From Anaerolineales bacterium (GTDB lineage: Bacteria; Chloroflexota; Anaerolineae; 4572-78; J111): a DNA stretch of 64,000 nucleotides. Below are positions 27,489-37,114 of the stretch, in pieces. The stretch's first letter is position 1, and each line of letters begins with the position of its first letter. Under the pieces are notes generated by a model, which saw only the letters and a list, made by a program, of their open reading frames with translations, searched no databases and was not told the DNA's origin. The stretch spans positions 62,001 through 126,000 of the forward strand of contig JACKAT010000004.1 of NCBI GenBank assembly GCA_020634935.1, read 5' to 3'. The position numbers and the translations under genes are program-made.

Positions 27489-30323
27489 ATGAAAGTATTC
27501 AAACGTGCTGCCCTAGTTGTCTTCATTCTCCTTTTATTTCAAGGCTGGTCGGCCACAATGCCAGCGACCCATGCCCAAGACTCGGACCCTGTGGCCGAGA
27601 TGATGGCCTCTATGTCGGTTGAGGATAAGATTGGGCAGCTTTTTATTGTACCGTTTGTCGGCTCGGATGTTAACGCCAACAGCGATATCTGGCAACTTAT
27701 TACCGAATATCGGGTTGGCGGCGTCGTGCTGCTGGCCGCCAACAGTAACTTCGAAAATAACCCCTCGGCTCCACGCCAAATCACCGAGCTAAACAATTCC
27801 CTACAAACCATTGGGTTTCAAACCAACAATTTGCCCCTATTTATTGCCCTCGACCAAGAGGGTGATGGTTTTCCTTACAGTCGCATTACGGGCGGGGTCA
27901 CGCCTATTCCCAGCCAAATGGCAATCGGAGCCACCTGGAACGTCAACAATGCCGAAGCGATTGGTCAGATTATTGGCGAAGAGTTATCGGCGATGGGGGT
28001 AAATATGCTCTTAGGGCCAGGGTTGGATGTACTCAACGACCCCCGTCCAACCGGCCGGGGCGATATCGGCACCCGGGTCTTTGGGGGCGATCCGTACTGG
28101 GTTAGCCAGTTAGGCCGCGCCTATATCCGTGGCGTCCACGAAGGCGGTGGGGGGCAAATTGCCACCGTCGCGAAGCATTTCCCCGGCCACGGCGGCAGCG
28201 ATAGGCTGCCCGATAATGAGGTCTCCACAGTTGATAAATCGCTTCAAGAACTGCGGCGGATCGAGCTGCCCCCCTTTTTTCATGTTACGGCTGAATTAGA
28301 AGAAGATCCCTTGGGCATCACCGATGCTTTGATGTCGAGCCACATCCGCTACCGGGGTTTCCAGGGCGACATTCGGCAGTTCACTGCCCCCATCAGCTTC
28401 GATGCTGAGGGCATGCGCACGTTGCTGACCCTACCGGAAATTGTACCCTGGCGGGAAGACGGCGGTTTAGTGGTGAGTGATGCCCTGGGGGTTCCGGCTG
28501 TCCGTAAACATTTTGATCCCTCCTTAGCCACCTTTCCCCATCGACGCATTGCCAAGGAAGCATTTCTGGCCGGCAATGATGTCTTGCTGCTGGTGCAGTT
28601 CGATCTCAAATCGATCTGGTCGGACCAATTCGCTAATATTAAAGATACCATTTTTTTCTTTCGGGTTGAATATATTAACAATCCCTCGTTTGCGGCTCAA
28701 GTTGATCGGGCGGTGGAGCGAATTTTACGGTTGAAGTTGAAACTGTACCCCGAACTTAACCTCAATGCGCTTAACCACGATCCTACTCATGCCGTTGAGG
28801 TCACGGCTAAGCCGCAGCCGCTCGTCAATACCATCGCCAGGGAAAGCCTGACTTTGCTCTATCCTTCGCCGGAAGAGCTACGGCTGCGCATCCCCCAGCC
28901 GCCTCGCCCTGATGAAAAAATCCTGATTATTAACGATACCCGCTTCACCCGTGAGTGCTACCTTGAGTCGTGCGAGCCGATTGAAGTCTATATTCCCCGC
29001 ACCGCCATCGAAGAGACCATTCTACGGTTGTATGGGCCGCAAGCCACCGGGCAGATTCAACCGGAGAATATCAGCACCATCACCTTTGCCGAGTTAAAGC
29101 AAGCGCTGGGCGGGGCCTTTATTGCCCCGGTTGAGCCCACCGAAGAAGCCGAGCCCATTGAAAACAAAGCCATTCAACTCACCACCGATGAGGTCCGTGA
29201 GCGGATTCAAAACGCCGACTGGCTCATCTTTTCCACCTTGGATTTAAATATCAGCCGCTTCAGCAATTCCGACGCCTTGAAACTGTTTTTGAGTCAAGAA
29301 AATGGTACGCTCCGCGACAAGATGACGATTGTATTGGCTTTCAACGCGCCTTACTATTTGGACACCACTGAGGTTACGAAGCTCACCGCCTACTATGGGG
29401 TCTACAGTAAAACCCAACCACATATCGAAACAGCGGTACGGGCCATCTTTGGGGAAGTCGAGCCGCGAGGCGCTTCGCCGGTTTCGATCGAAGGGATTGG
29501 CTATGAATTAGCCGATGTTCTGGCGCCTAATCCGGATCAGGAACTGCCCTTGACACTGCTGGAAAAGACGCCGGAGGATGGCATTGCCCCGGTCACGATC
29601 AAGGTGCAAACTGGACCCATTGTCGATCATAATGGCCACATTATCCCTGACGATACCCCTGTCGAGATAAAAGCCTTACGCAATGGCCGGGAAACAACTT
29701 CTGAACTGGCCGCGACGCAAAATGGTTCGGTTGAAGCAGAAATCAGTTTGTTGGAACCGGGCGACTACCAGATTACGGCTATCGCCGGGCAAGCCGAGTC
29801 AAGTGAGCCTATTCGAGTATCGGTATTGGCTCCACCTACGTCTACTCCCGTACCGATGACGCCGACAGCCACTCGAACTATCACCGCTACCCCCACCGAT
29901 GCGCCAACCGCGACACTGACACCGACTCCGGTTGAAGCCACCGATACACCGGCGCCATCCGCAGTTGATAATGCCCCCCCACCCGATCAATCGGCCTCCC
30001 CGACAGCCCTCGACCGCCGACCGTTGGACGGCATCGATTTGCTTTCGGCGCTGGCGGCTACTTTGCTGGCGGGTATTTTGGGGTTTCGATTGGGGCATCA
30101 GTCCCGGCGACCGCTCTCGCAGCGGGTGCGGTTAGGATTATGGGTTTTGATCGGGGGATTGCTGGCTTACCTTTGTTACGGAGCCGGCTGGCTGCGCCCG
30201 GAACAGTGGGCCTTTGAGGCGCCTGATTTAATGATAGGGCGGCTGTCGGTGGCCTTGTTGGCCTTTATCTTTGGCTTAGCAGCGATCATCCTGAACAGTC
30301 GGATATTAAAAGTTGGCCAATGA
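27489..30323 (+). CDS. Secreted/membrane-anchored glycoside hydrolase family 3 protein
   Basis: The product has about 944 residues. A signal peptide (LVVFILLLFQGWSA) is followed by a GH3 barrel with SVEDKIGQLFIVPF, ALDQEG, the N-acetylglucosaminidase-like KHFPGHGGSD and the nucleophile context GLVVSDALGV. A second alpha/beta region extends to about residue 600. Later come an Ig-like piece (about 700-770), a Thr/Pro linker of about 60 residues (STPVPMTPTATRT and similar) and three C-terminal helices (from about 850). KHFPGHG...D suggests beta-N-acetylhexosaminidase activity (NagZ-like, with the His general acid), exposed outside the membrane. ATG 27489 is chosen because the signal peptide begins there; in-frame ATGs at 27453 and 27480 also exist. 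It ends two bases from the convergent kinase gene. Confidence 0.9.
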   Translation: MKVFKRAALVVFILLLFQGWSATMPATHAQDSDPVAEMMASMSVEDKIGQLFIVPFVGSDVNANSDIWQLITEYRVGGVVLLAANSNFENNPSAPRQITELNNSLQTIGFQTNNLPLFIALDQEGDGFPYSRITGGVTPIPSQMAIGATWNVNNAEAIGQIIGEELSAMGVNMLLGPGLDVLNDPRPTGRGDIGTRVFGGDPYWVSQLGRAYIRGVHEGGGGQIATVAKHFPGHGGSDRLPDNEVSTVDKSLQELRRIELPPFFHVTAELEEDPLGITDALMSSHIRYRGFQGDIRQFTAPISFDAEGMRTLLTLPEIVPWREDGGLVVSDALGVPAVRKHFDPSLATFPHRRIAKEAFLAGNDVLLLVQFDLKSIWSDQFANIKDTIFFFRVEYINNPSFAAQVDRAVERILRLKLKLYPELNLNALNHDPTHAVEVTAKPQPLVNTIARESLTLLYPSPEELRLRIPQPPRPDEKILIINDTRFTRECYLESCEPIEVYIPRTAIEETILRLYGPQATGQIQPENISTITFAELKQALGGAFIAPVEPTEEAEPIENKAIQLTTDEVRERIQNADWLIFSTLDLNISRFSNSDALKLFLSQENGTLRDKMTIVLAFNAPYYLDTTEVTKLTAYYGVYSKTQPHIETAVRAIFGEVEPRGASPVSIEGIGYELADVLAPNPDQELPLTLLEKTPEDGIAPVTIKVQTGPIVDHNGHIIPDDTPVEIKALRNGRETTSELAATQNGSVEAEISLLEPGDYQITAIAGQAESSEPIRVSVLAPPTSTPVPMTPTATRTITATPTDAPTATLTPTPVEATDTPAPSAVDNAPPPDQSASPTALDRRPLDGIDLLSALAATLLAGILGFRLGHQSRRPLSQRVRLGLWVLIGGLLAYLCYGAGWLRPEQWAFEAPDLMIGRLSVALLAFIFGLAAIILNSRILKVGQ

Positions 30324-30325
30324 AA

Positions 30326-31318
30326 TTAACTGCTTCCGCCAAAGGTCATCCATAGCGCCGCGGCAAACATCACCAGCGCGACTCCCGCTAACCACCAATT
30401 TTCAACCAAGCTTGAGGTCAAACTTGTAGCGGAGACCGGTTCAAGCTCCATTGGCATGGTGTTATCCGAACCGTGGATCATAGCCCGCCAGGCCGCAACC
30501 GACGGCGGGCGCTCGCGGGGGTGCGGGGCCATAGCTGCCAAAATAACGCGAGCCATGTTGGGCGAAATATGGGGATTGATTTCTTGCGGAGATGGTAACG
30601 CCTCCGGTACAATAAAACGTTCTTGCGCACTGGCTGGGATGTGGCCGGTTAGCAGGTGATACATTGTGGCTCCCAGCGCATATAAGTCCGAACGCGCATC
30701 CGTGTGGCCTAAATGATCGACATACTGCTCTAGCGGCGCGTAGGGCAAACTACCGGCGCCTTGTAGTCCGGTCAAAGTGCTGGGATCATTAGGATCGAGC
30801 GGCTTGACCAGACCAAAATCAACCAGTTTCAGCCGCCCGTCCGGCGTTAATTTGATATTAGCCGGCTTAACGTCCCGATGGAGTACGGGTGGTTCTTGCA
30901 AATGGAGATAACTCAACGTATTAGCGATTTGGTCGATCCATTCGATGACCGTGGTCTGATCAAGGAATTTAGCCTCGCGACGAGCGTTGTTGGCCATTTC
31001 AAGCAAATTCAGACCGGGAATATAATCCATGACCAGATAATCCTGCTCGCCGTTGGAGAAGTAATCGCTCACTTTGGGCAAGCCGGGATGATCAAGGCGG
31101 GCTAAAGTTGAAGCTTCTTTGTAAAACTGTTTGCGAAAATTCTGCGCCACTTCGTCGTTTAAGCCAGGCTGGAGAAAAATTTCTTTAATCGCGGTTTGGC
31201 GTCCTTCTAGCACCGTATCGTTAGCCAAATAAACCATGCCCATACCGCCTGAGCCAATCAACCCGACAATTTCATAGCGATCTTTTAAGCGATCGCCCGG
31301 CTTAAGATGTGTGGTCAA
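30326..31318 (-). CDS. Ser/Thr protein kinase with C-terminal membrane helix
   Basis: This 330-residue PknB-type kinase has the Gly loop GSGGMGMVY, Lys45 (TAIKEI), HRD 147-149 followed by K151 and N154, and DFG 167-169. The activation segment ends in APLEQY. After the kinase core (14-285) a single helix (AGVALVMFAAALWM) anchors it, so the kinase domain is cytoplasmic with no sensor outside. The start is TTG 31318; a stop codon lies immediately upstream in frame and no ATG precedes the Gly loop. It is divergent from the FHA-winged-helix gene with only about 90 bp between, suggesting shared control and a possible kinase-reader pair. Confidence 0.93.
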   Translation of the reverse strand: MTTHLKPGDRLKDRYEIVGLIGSGGMGMVYLANDTVLEGRQTAIKEIFLQPGLNDEVAQNFRKQFYKEASTLARLDHPGLPKVSDYFSNGEQDYLVMDYIPGLNLLEMANNARREAKFLDQTTVIEWIDQIANTLSYLHLQEPPVLHRDVKPANIKLTPDGRLKLVDFGLVKPLDPNDPSTLTGLQGAGSLPYAPLEQYVDHLGHTDARSDLYALGATMYHLLTGHIPASAQERFIVPEALPSPQEINPHISPNMARVILAAMAPHPRERPPSVAAWRAMIHGSDNTMPMELEPVSATSLTSSLVENWWLAGVALVMFAAALWMTFGGSS

Positions 31319-31405
31319 CTAATTTTCTCACAATTCAAAGTTCGGGAAACCCGATTGGGGTTAAGATTATCCCAAACCAAAATTACTGTCAAACAGGAGG
31401 TTCAA

Positions 31406-32068
31406 GTGAAAAATCTACAAACTGAGCAGGCTCTTCTGATCTGGAAAGAGGAAGAGATCATCAAAGATCAGTGGATTTTGCACGATGACCCTATCACTGA
31501 AATAACCATTGGCCGCTCGACCGATTGTACGATTAGTATTCCGGTGCGCTGGATTTCCAGAACGCACGCCATCTTGCGCCGTAAACAAGGTCAATTTTAT
31601 TTGGAAGACGCCGGCAGCAAGAACGGTGTCTTTGTCAATGGCCAGCGGGTAGTCAATTCGTATCCGCTCAATGACGGCGACATTATTCAACTGGCGCCGG
31701 GGCTGGAACTCATCTATGTCGATAGCGAAGCCACGGCGCCGCTGCCCGGTGGGAAACACGGCCTGGGTCTGCAAATCGATCCGGGCGAGCGCCAGATTTA
31801 CATCCACGGGCAATTAGTCACGCCTGCGCTTAGCAATCAACAGTACCAGTTGGTCGAGAAACTGGCCGAACAACCGGGCAAAGTCTACAGCCGCTCGGAG
31901 ATCATCGAGGCCGTCTGGCCCGGCGAGTCGGCCGAGGGCGTAACCGATGACGCCATCGACGCTCTGGTACGCCGCCTGCGCCAACGCCTGGCTGAATTGG
32001 AGCCGGAACATAACTTCATTGTCACGGTGCGCGGTTACGGCTTCCGGCTCGATAATGATCTCAGCTAG
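31406..32068 (+). CDS. FHA domain - winged-helix (OmpR-type) DNA-binding fusion
   Basis: The 220-residue product has an FHA domain (about 25-105: IGRSTDCTI, ISRTHAILR, SKNGVFVNGQRV). It also has a C-terminal OmpR/PhoB-type winged helix (about 130-218: SNQQYQLVEKLAEQPGKVYSRSEIIEAVWP, DALVRRLRQRL, TVRGYGFRL). FHA domains bind phosphothreonine, so the protein could couple Ser/Thr phosphorylation by the adjacent kinase directly to transcription. Such fusions replace the receiver domain of a response regulator. The start is GTG 31406, five bases from AGGAGG; the frame extends further upstream without another ribosome site. Confidence 0.92.
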   Translation: MKNLQTEQALLIWKEEEIIKDQWILHDDPITEITIGRSTDCTISIPVRWISRTHAILRRKQGQFYLEDAGSKNGVFVNGQRVVNSYPLNDGDIIQLAPGLELIYVDSEATAPLPGGKHGLGLQIDPGERQIYIHGQLVTPALSNQQYQLVEKLAEQPGKVYSRSEIIEAVWPGESAEGVTDDAIDALVRRLRQRLAELEPEHNFIVTVRGYGFRLDNDLS

Positions 32069-32104
32069 TCCCCCTATGGGGGCAATCGAATTTGCCCCAT
32101 TTTC

Positions 32105-32265
32105 TACCGAGACTACAATAGTGGTAAGCATCCAGCCATCAGCTATCAGCTTTTTCTCGGCAAATTTCTGACCGGTTCAGCCGGTCATAATTGGCCAAAG
32201 TGATCTTGAATGTTAAGCTGCCGGCGGCAGGTTGATAGCTGGCCGCTGACAAAATTGGTTAGACG
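32105..32265. repeat. AGCTATCAGC-type intergenic repeat
   Basis: The segment begins with CAGCCATCAGCTATCAGC and ends with its inverted counterpart GGTTGATAGCTGGCCGCTGA, enclosing an AGCCGGTCATAATTGGCC segment. It is homologous to the units at 5700-6000. Confidence 0.65.
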
Positions 32266-32282
32266 GATATCAATGTCAACTC

Positions 32283-34061
32283 GTGACCGAGACACAACTT
32301 TTCATATTGCATTACATCAGGCTCTTTTCAATTTTCATAGTCGTTTTGTTTTTAACGGCCTGTGGTGAACTGCTTGAGCAGCCTACCCCCATTCCCATAA
32401 CCCCAGAACCCACACCCACCCTGCCCCCCCTGGCTTTAGCTGTCGATGTTGAAGATGACGCCATTGTTGTGCCCATTCCCATCGAGCCGCCCAGTTTTAA
32501 TGCTTATCTCAACGATACCGGCTATGAAGAGCTTATCGGTGAGTTGGTTTATGGGGCGCTGGCGGAAATTGGCCCGGACGGCAACTACTATCCTGAACTG
32601 GCGGTTGACCTGCCCACCCTGGCTAACGGTGGGTTGAGCGAGGATGGCAAAACGGTGATCTGGCAGCTGCGCCCGAACATCTATTGGAGCGATAACGAAC
32701 CGTTCACGTCTACTGATGTTCGCTTTACCTGGGAAGCGCTGCGCGACAGCGGTATCTGGGCGCCCGGTTTTGATTTAATCGAAGATATCGAAACCCCCGA
32801 TCCGTTCACAGCTATCGTTAAATACCGCGAGTTTTATCCCAACTATCTTATTCAGTTTGGGGGCATTGGAACTGGCGTTTTGTCGGCGCATCACTGCGGG
32901 GCAACTAATCAGATGCTGCTGTGGGACTGCAACTTTGAACCGGTCAGTACCGGACCGTTTGTTCTGTCGCAATGGATACCGGGGGTCCGGTTGACCTTTA
33001 CGCCCAACCCCAACTACTTTGTCCCTGAGCGGCCGCTCGCGTCGCAAATTGTCTTTCAAATTGAGCCTGATCCGGATCGCCGCTATCGGAGCCTGGAGCG
33101 GGGCGACAGCCAACTGGAGTTATGGCCGGAAGAACCCGCCATCAGCAATATTGAAAATAGCGGCACGGCCATTATGTATTGGACCGATCCGGCCCGCTTT
33201 GTGTTACGGTTGGTCTTTAACTTGAGCGCTGCCAATCAGGGCGATCCCAGCGCGCCCCATCCGATGCTGAGCAAGCCTCGCGTCAGAGAAGCTATCCGGG
33301 CGGCAATCGATATCGGTCGGCTCAACGCCGAAGCGTTTAACAACCGAGGGCGGCCCATCAACACGGAACTGTACCAGCTCGGTTGCGATATTCCACAGCA
33401 TCAGTACAATCCAGGGTTGGCCAACGCTCTGCTCGATGAAGAAGGCTGGGTTCTGGTTGATCCCGACGATCCGGTTCGACGCTGCCGGGGGTGCGGTACG
33501 GCCACTGAAGGAACGCCCTTCGTGCTCGACAGCTACACCTACCTTGAATTCGGAGAGCAAATGAATATTGCCCATCAACTTATCGAAGAGATGATGGCTA
33601 ACGTTGGCATCAAAATTAATCGCCAGGTTGTTGAAGGCGGGAAATTGTGGGATGTTTGGGCCGACGACGGCATCGAACTTCATGGCCAGTTTGATATGGA
33701 TCTGTGGGATAACGGTTACTATGGCGCTGATCCGACTATCTATATGGCCGACATGTTCGATCCGCGCGGCATCCCTTCCCGAAATAATCCTGAAGCCGGG
33801 TTGAACGTTATGCGTTATCGCAACCCAGTTCTGGCCGATATCTTTGATGCGTTATATACACCCTTACCTAATAATCGTCGTCGGGCGCTGCTGTGTGAAC
33901 TCGCTATTGTTCTGGAACAAGATTTACCCCAGATACCACTCATCGCCTTTCCCGATGCCTACGGTATTAGTATTGATTTGCAAGGCGTTGCCCCCCACAT
34001 CTACGATACCATTACCTGGAATGCGGGGGACTGGCAACTGGTCAGGCCATTAAATAATTAA
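32283..34061 (+). CDS. Peptide/opine-type ABC substrate-binding lipoprotein (SBP family 5)
   Basis: The 592-residue protein starts at GTG 32283. A signal with lipobox FLTAC (Cys about 27) is followed by a Pro/Thr spacer. The SBP_bac_5 fold then carries LVYGALAEIGPDG, VIWQLRPNIYWSDNEPFTSTDVRFTWEAL, GPFVLSQWIPG and WDNGYYGADPTIYMADMF. The family binds peptides, nickel or sugars for ABC import. No permease or ATPase is adjacent, so it is an orphan binding protein or it serves the system at 37.9-44.4 kb. Paired cysteines (CRGCGT near 33490 and CD near 33385) could form a disulfide or bind metal. Confidence 0.88.
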   Translation: MTETQLFILHYIRLFSIFIVVLFLTACGELLEQPTPIPITPEPTPTLPPLALAVDVEDDAIVVPIPIEPPSFNAYLNDTGYEELIGELVYGALAEIGPDGNYYPELAVDLPTLANGGLSEDGKTVIWQLRPNIYWSDNEPFTSTDVRFTWEALRDSGIWAPGFDLIEDIETPDPFTAIVKYREFYPNYLIQFGGIGTGVLSAHHCGATNQMLLWDCNFEPVSTGPFVLSQWIPGVRLTFTPNPNYFVPERPLASQIVFQIEPDPDRRYRSLERGDSQLELWPEEPAISNIENSGTAIMYWTDPARFVLRLVFNLSAANQGDPSAPHPMLSKPRVREAIRAAIDIGRLNAEAFNNRGRPINTELYQLGCDIPQHQYNPGLANALLDEEGWVLVDPDDPVRRCRGCGTATEGTPFVLDSYTYLEFGEQMNIAHQLIEEMMANVGIKINRQVVEGGKLWDVWADDGIELHGQFDMDLWDNGYYGADPTIYMADMFDPRGIPSRNNPEAGLNVMRYRNPVLADIFDALYTPLPNNRRRALLCELAIVLEQDLPQIPLIAFPDAYGISIDLQGVAPHIYDTITWNAGDWQLVRPLNN

Positions 34062-34082
34062 CTCTGAGAACTTTAAAAATAG

Positions 34083-34167
34083 TTCAGTTGCCTGCTGCTT
34101 AAGGAGGCTCTAGCCGTCTATTTGTTTTAAGCTAACTCCCCCGACTAAGCAGCTCCGCTCAACTGAA
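34083..34167. repeat. Imperfect inverted repeat after the binding-protein gene
   Basis: The left arm TTCAGTTGCCTGCTGCTTA (34083-34101) pairs with the right arm TAAGCAGC...CAACTGAA (34146-34167) with small bulges. It is a large fold-back of the MITE or REP type, starting 22 bp past the stop codon. Confidence 0.6.
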
Positions 34168-34201
34168 GTTATATTTTGAAGTTACCGTCACTAAACCAAA
34201 C

Positions 34202-34255
34202 AGCAGCCACGTTGTCTCGACTTATTTGGTGGAGCCATCTGGCTGCTTCATTTTT
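34202..34255 (+). terminator. Probable terminator
   Basis: AGCAGCCA (34202-34209) pairs with TGGCTGCT (34240-34247), followed by TCATTTTT. The loop is long (30 nt), so efficiency is uncertain. It lies between the binding-protein gene and the next transcription unit. Confidence 0.5.
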
Positions 34256-34434
34256 ATTATCTATGGGGAAACAATATGTCTATCCAAAAATTCATTCAAC
34301 TATCTACAATTAGCGTTATCATAGACAACCGGTTGACCTTATGCTATACTGATTATTGTCTATATGACCCTTCACATCCAACTTCATCTCTACATTTCAA
34401 TTAACCCCATCAGCTCGATAGGAGATCTAGTTTA

Positions 34435-36204
34435 GTGATACATTCAACTATTGAGAAGGATTTAGATTTCGCCAAGCCCATAACTCAGCTTAACGCTATG
34501 GTTATTACCGCCGATAAGCATATCCAAGCGGTCATCAAACGTGCGTTTAACGAGGCCACCTCCGCGCAGTTCAACGCGGCTTGGGCAACCACTTATAATG
34601 CGGGGATGAATAAGCTGGCTGATCACCATTATGATATTTGCCTGATTGATTATTACTTAGGCTTGCAAACAGGTATTGATCTACTGCACGATGCCGATCG
34701 TAACGGTTGGCAAATCTCCGCGATTTTATTGTTCGATACGATGGATCAGCAGCTATTTCACGAAGCCGAACAAGCCGGAGCGTTGGATTGTTTGGTGAAA
34801 GAGCAAATAGGCCCTCAACTCCTGGAGCGATCGATCCGTTGGGCAACGGCGCGTCGTCACGAACAAGTGATGTGCGCGCACTACGCCGACCTCGAGCAGC
34901 GCTTCTTAGAGCAAGCCGCCGAACTGACTCAGCTTAAATCTATCTCTGAAGACGAATTAACTCGACGCCAAGAGTTGGAGCGTCATGTGGACGAGTCGTT
35001 ATCGCGGCGAGCCAGACAGGTGCAAACCAGCACCGAAATCGCTCAAAAAATCGCTCATACGCCCAAACTGGATGAACTGTTTCGCCAGATTGTGAATCTG
35101 GTTCAGCAGCAGTTTGGTTATTACCACGCTCATGTATATACCGTTGAAGGGGACTATCTGGTTATGCAAGAGGGCACCGGTAATGTGGGCCAAATGATGA
35201 AAATTGTCAATCACAAAATTCCCCTGTCCACCCCCAAAAGCCTGATTGTCCGCGCGGCTAAAACCGGCCAGCCGGTCCTTATTGCCGATGTCACCCAAGA
35301 ACCCAGTTGGTTGCCCAACAGCCTGCTGCCCGAAACCAAGGCCGAAATTGCCGTACCGATTAAATTGGGCGAAGTTGTGTTAGGCGTTTTGGATGTGCAG
35401 AATGATACCGTCGGCAGCCTTGACGCAGAAGATCAAATTTTGCTCATGGGCTTGTGTGGGCAGATCGCCGTTGCCATCAACAATCGGCGGCTTGAAGACA
35501 GACGAGAAGAGGCGGAGGAAAATCAGCGAAAGTTAATTCAAGAGTTAGACGCTTTCGCTCATACTATTGGCTACACCCTCCGCGATCCGGTCAGTCTCAT
35601 TATCGGCTATACTGAACTTCTCAAGGCCCAAGCCGGCTTACCTGACAATTTACAGGAATATCTGAATGCCATTGCCCGCAATGGCTTAAAAATGAGCCAC
35701 ATCATTGACGAACTCCAGGTACTAACCGGTGTACGTCGTGCCAGAATTGTGCCTAAACCGCTTAGTATGCTGCGAATTGTGGCCGAAGTGCAGCAGCGTT
35801 TAGCCCACCTCATCCAGGAATACGAGGCCAAAATTGTTATTTCAGAATATTGGCCCACGGCTTTAGGCCATAAACCCTGGGTAGAAGAAGTATTAGCTTA
35901 TTATTTAAGCAATGCCATTAAATACGGCGGGCAGCCCCCGCGTGTTCATATTGGCGCTACAGCTCAGTCTGATGGTATGGTTCGTTTTTGGGTGAGGGAC
36001 AACGGCCCCGGCTTTACCCCTGATGAACAGGCTCAACTGTTCACAGAATTTGCCCACCTCAGCCAGAGGCGAGTTACGGAATATAGTTTAGGATTGTCTA
36101 TTGTCAAACGCATTGTGACCAAATTGGGAGGTCAAGTTGGCGTAGAAAGCGATGTTATTCCGGGTGAAGGCAGCATATTTACCTTCACCCTCCCACGAGC
36201 CTAA
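34435..36204 (+). CDS. REC-GAF-histidine-kinase hybrid lacking the acceptor His
   Basis: The 589-residue protein starts at GTG 34435 (GGAG ten bases upstream). It has a receiver domain (about 20-135; acceptor Asp72 in LIDYYLG, Lys122), a coiled coil (about 145-200), a GAF domain (about 205-350) and a kinase dimerisation segment. The ATPase domain follows with YLSNAIKYGG, VRDNGPGF and LGLSIVKRIV. In the dimerisation helix the family pattern AFAHTVAHDL(K/R)xPL reads AFAHTIGYTLRDPV, so the phosphoacceptor is Tyr380. The catalytic ATP site looks intact. It may act as a signal-controlled scaffold, phosphatase or trans-kinase. A serine hydrolase gene follows after 22 bp. Confidence 0.88.
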   Translation: MIHSTIEKDLDFAKPITQLNAMVITADKHIQAVIKRAFNEATSAQFNAAWATTYNAGMNKLADHHYDICLIDYYLGLQTGIDLLHDADRNGWQISAILLFDTMDQQLFHEAEQAGALDCLVKEQIGPQLLERSIRWATARRHEQVMCAHYADLEQRFLEQAAELTQLKSISEDELTRRQELERHVDESLSRRARQVQTSTEIAQKIAHTPKLDELFRQIVNLVQQQFGYYHAHVYTVEGDYLVMQEGTGNVGQMMKIVNHKIPLSTPKSLIVRAAKTGQPVLIADVTQEPSWLPNSLLPETKAEIAVPIKLGEVVLGVLDVQNDTVGSLDAEDQILLMGLCGQIAVAINNRRLEDRREEAEENQRKLIQELDAFAHTIGYTLRDPVSLIIGYTELLKAQAGLPDNLQEYLNAIARNGLKMSHIIDELQVLTGVRRARIVPKPLSMLRIVAEVQQRLAHLIQEYEAKIVISEYWPTALGHKPWVEEVLAYYLSNAIKYGGQPPRVHIGATAQSDGMVRFWVRDNGPGFTPDEQAQLFTEFAHLSQRRVTEYSLGLSIVKRIVTKLGGQVGVESDVIPGEGSIFTFTLPRA

Positions 36205-36226
36205 CCTTATATAATCAGGAGTGACT

Positions 36227-37102
36227 GTGAACCAGAAAATAGCGGTGGCCCTTATTCACGGCGTAGGGAACCAAGGACCCGAATTTGCCGACACCATGAC
36301 ATCGGAACTTTACGAAGCTTTTGCCGCACTTTTGCCGGCCGGCGACAAATCAGTTCATGACAAAATAACGATTAGGCCTGTCTACTGGGCTGATATTTTA
36401 GCCCGCAAGGAGCGGATTTTGTGGAATATTTTAAAGCACGAAGATGGCCTGGCTTTAAATACTCTCCGCAATTTCATGATGAACTTTGTTGGCGATGCCA
36501 CCGCTTACCAACCTGGCCGGAGTCGCCGAGAGACTTACGAACGCATTCATACACGCATTGCCAGCGTATTACATGAATTGGCCGAAGAGGCCGGCCCGGA
36601 AGCGCCGCTGTGCGTCATCGGCCACAGTCTGGGGACAGTGATTACCCACAACTTTTTTTTCGATCTGGGAGATATATTGGCTGAAACCCCGGAGCAGCTT
36701 AGCAGTTTATCCCCATGTGAAACCGGCCAAACCTTGGCCCTCTTTTACACGATGGGCAGCCCCTTGGCCCTGTGGAGTATGCGGTATGATAATTACATCC
36801 CTATTCCGTTTCCCGGCGCTCTACTAGCCGAACGGTATCCCCAACTCAAACCCCAATGGATTAACTATTATGACAAGGATGATGTATTGGCATACCCCAT
36901 CCGTGCTATTAGCCGGGGACACTTCCAGCTGGCCAAAGACGGATTGTTGAAAGATGTGCAAGTAAATGTGGGTAACTTATTTCGCAGTTGGAATCCGCTA
37001 TCTCATATGGCTTACTGGCAAGATAATGATGTGATCAAGCCAGTAGCCCGGTCGTTGTTTGAGGCCTGGCAGGCGGCTAATGTACCGGTAGAAAAACTTT
37101 AG
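36227..37102 (+). CDS. Alpha/beta-fold serine hydrolase (lipase/esterase-like)
   Basis: The product has 291 residues. ALIHGVGNQG near the N-terminus would form the oxyanion hole. CVIGHSLGTVI (about 125-135) is the nucleophile elbow with Ser in GHSLG. YYDKDDVLAYP and WNPLSHMAYWQD supply candidate Asp and His. No signal peptide is seen, so it is cytoplasmic; the substrate is unknown. The start is GTG 36227, five bases from AGGAG (36217-36221); the GTG at 36221 lies inside that site. It is probably co-transcribed with the preceding REC-GAF-kinase and convergent with the CBS gene. Confidence 0.83.
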   Translation: MNQKIAVALIHGVGNQGPEFADTMTSELYEAFAALLPAGDKSVHDKITIRPVYWADILARKERILWNILKHEDGLALNTLRNFMMNFVGDATAYQPGRSRRETYERIHTRIASVLHELAEEAGPEAPLCVIGHSLGTVITHNFFFDLGDILAETPEQLSSLSPCETGQTLALFYTMGSPLALWSMRYDNYIPIPFPGALLAERYPQLKPQWINYYDKDDVLAYPIRAISRGHFQLAKDGLLKDVQVNVGNLFRSWNPLSHMAYWQDNDVIKPVARSLFEAWQAANVPVEKL

Positions 37103-37114
37103 AAGCGGCTTTAA

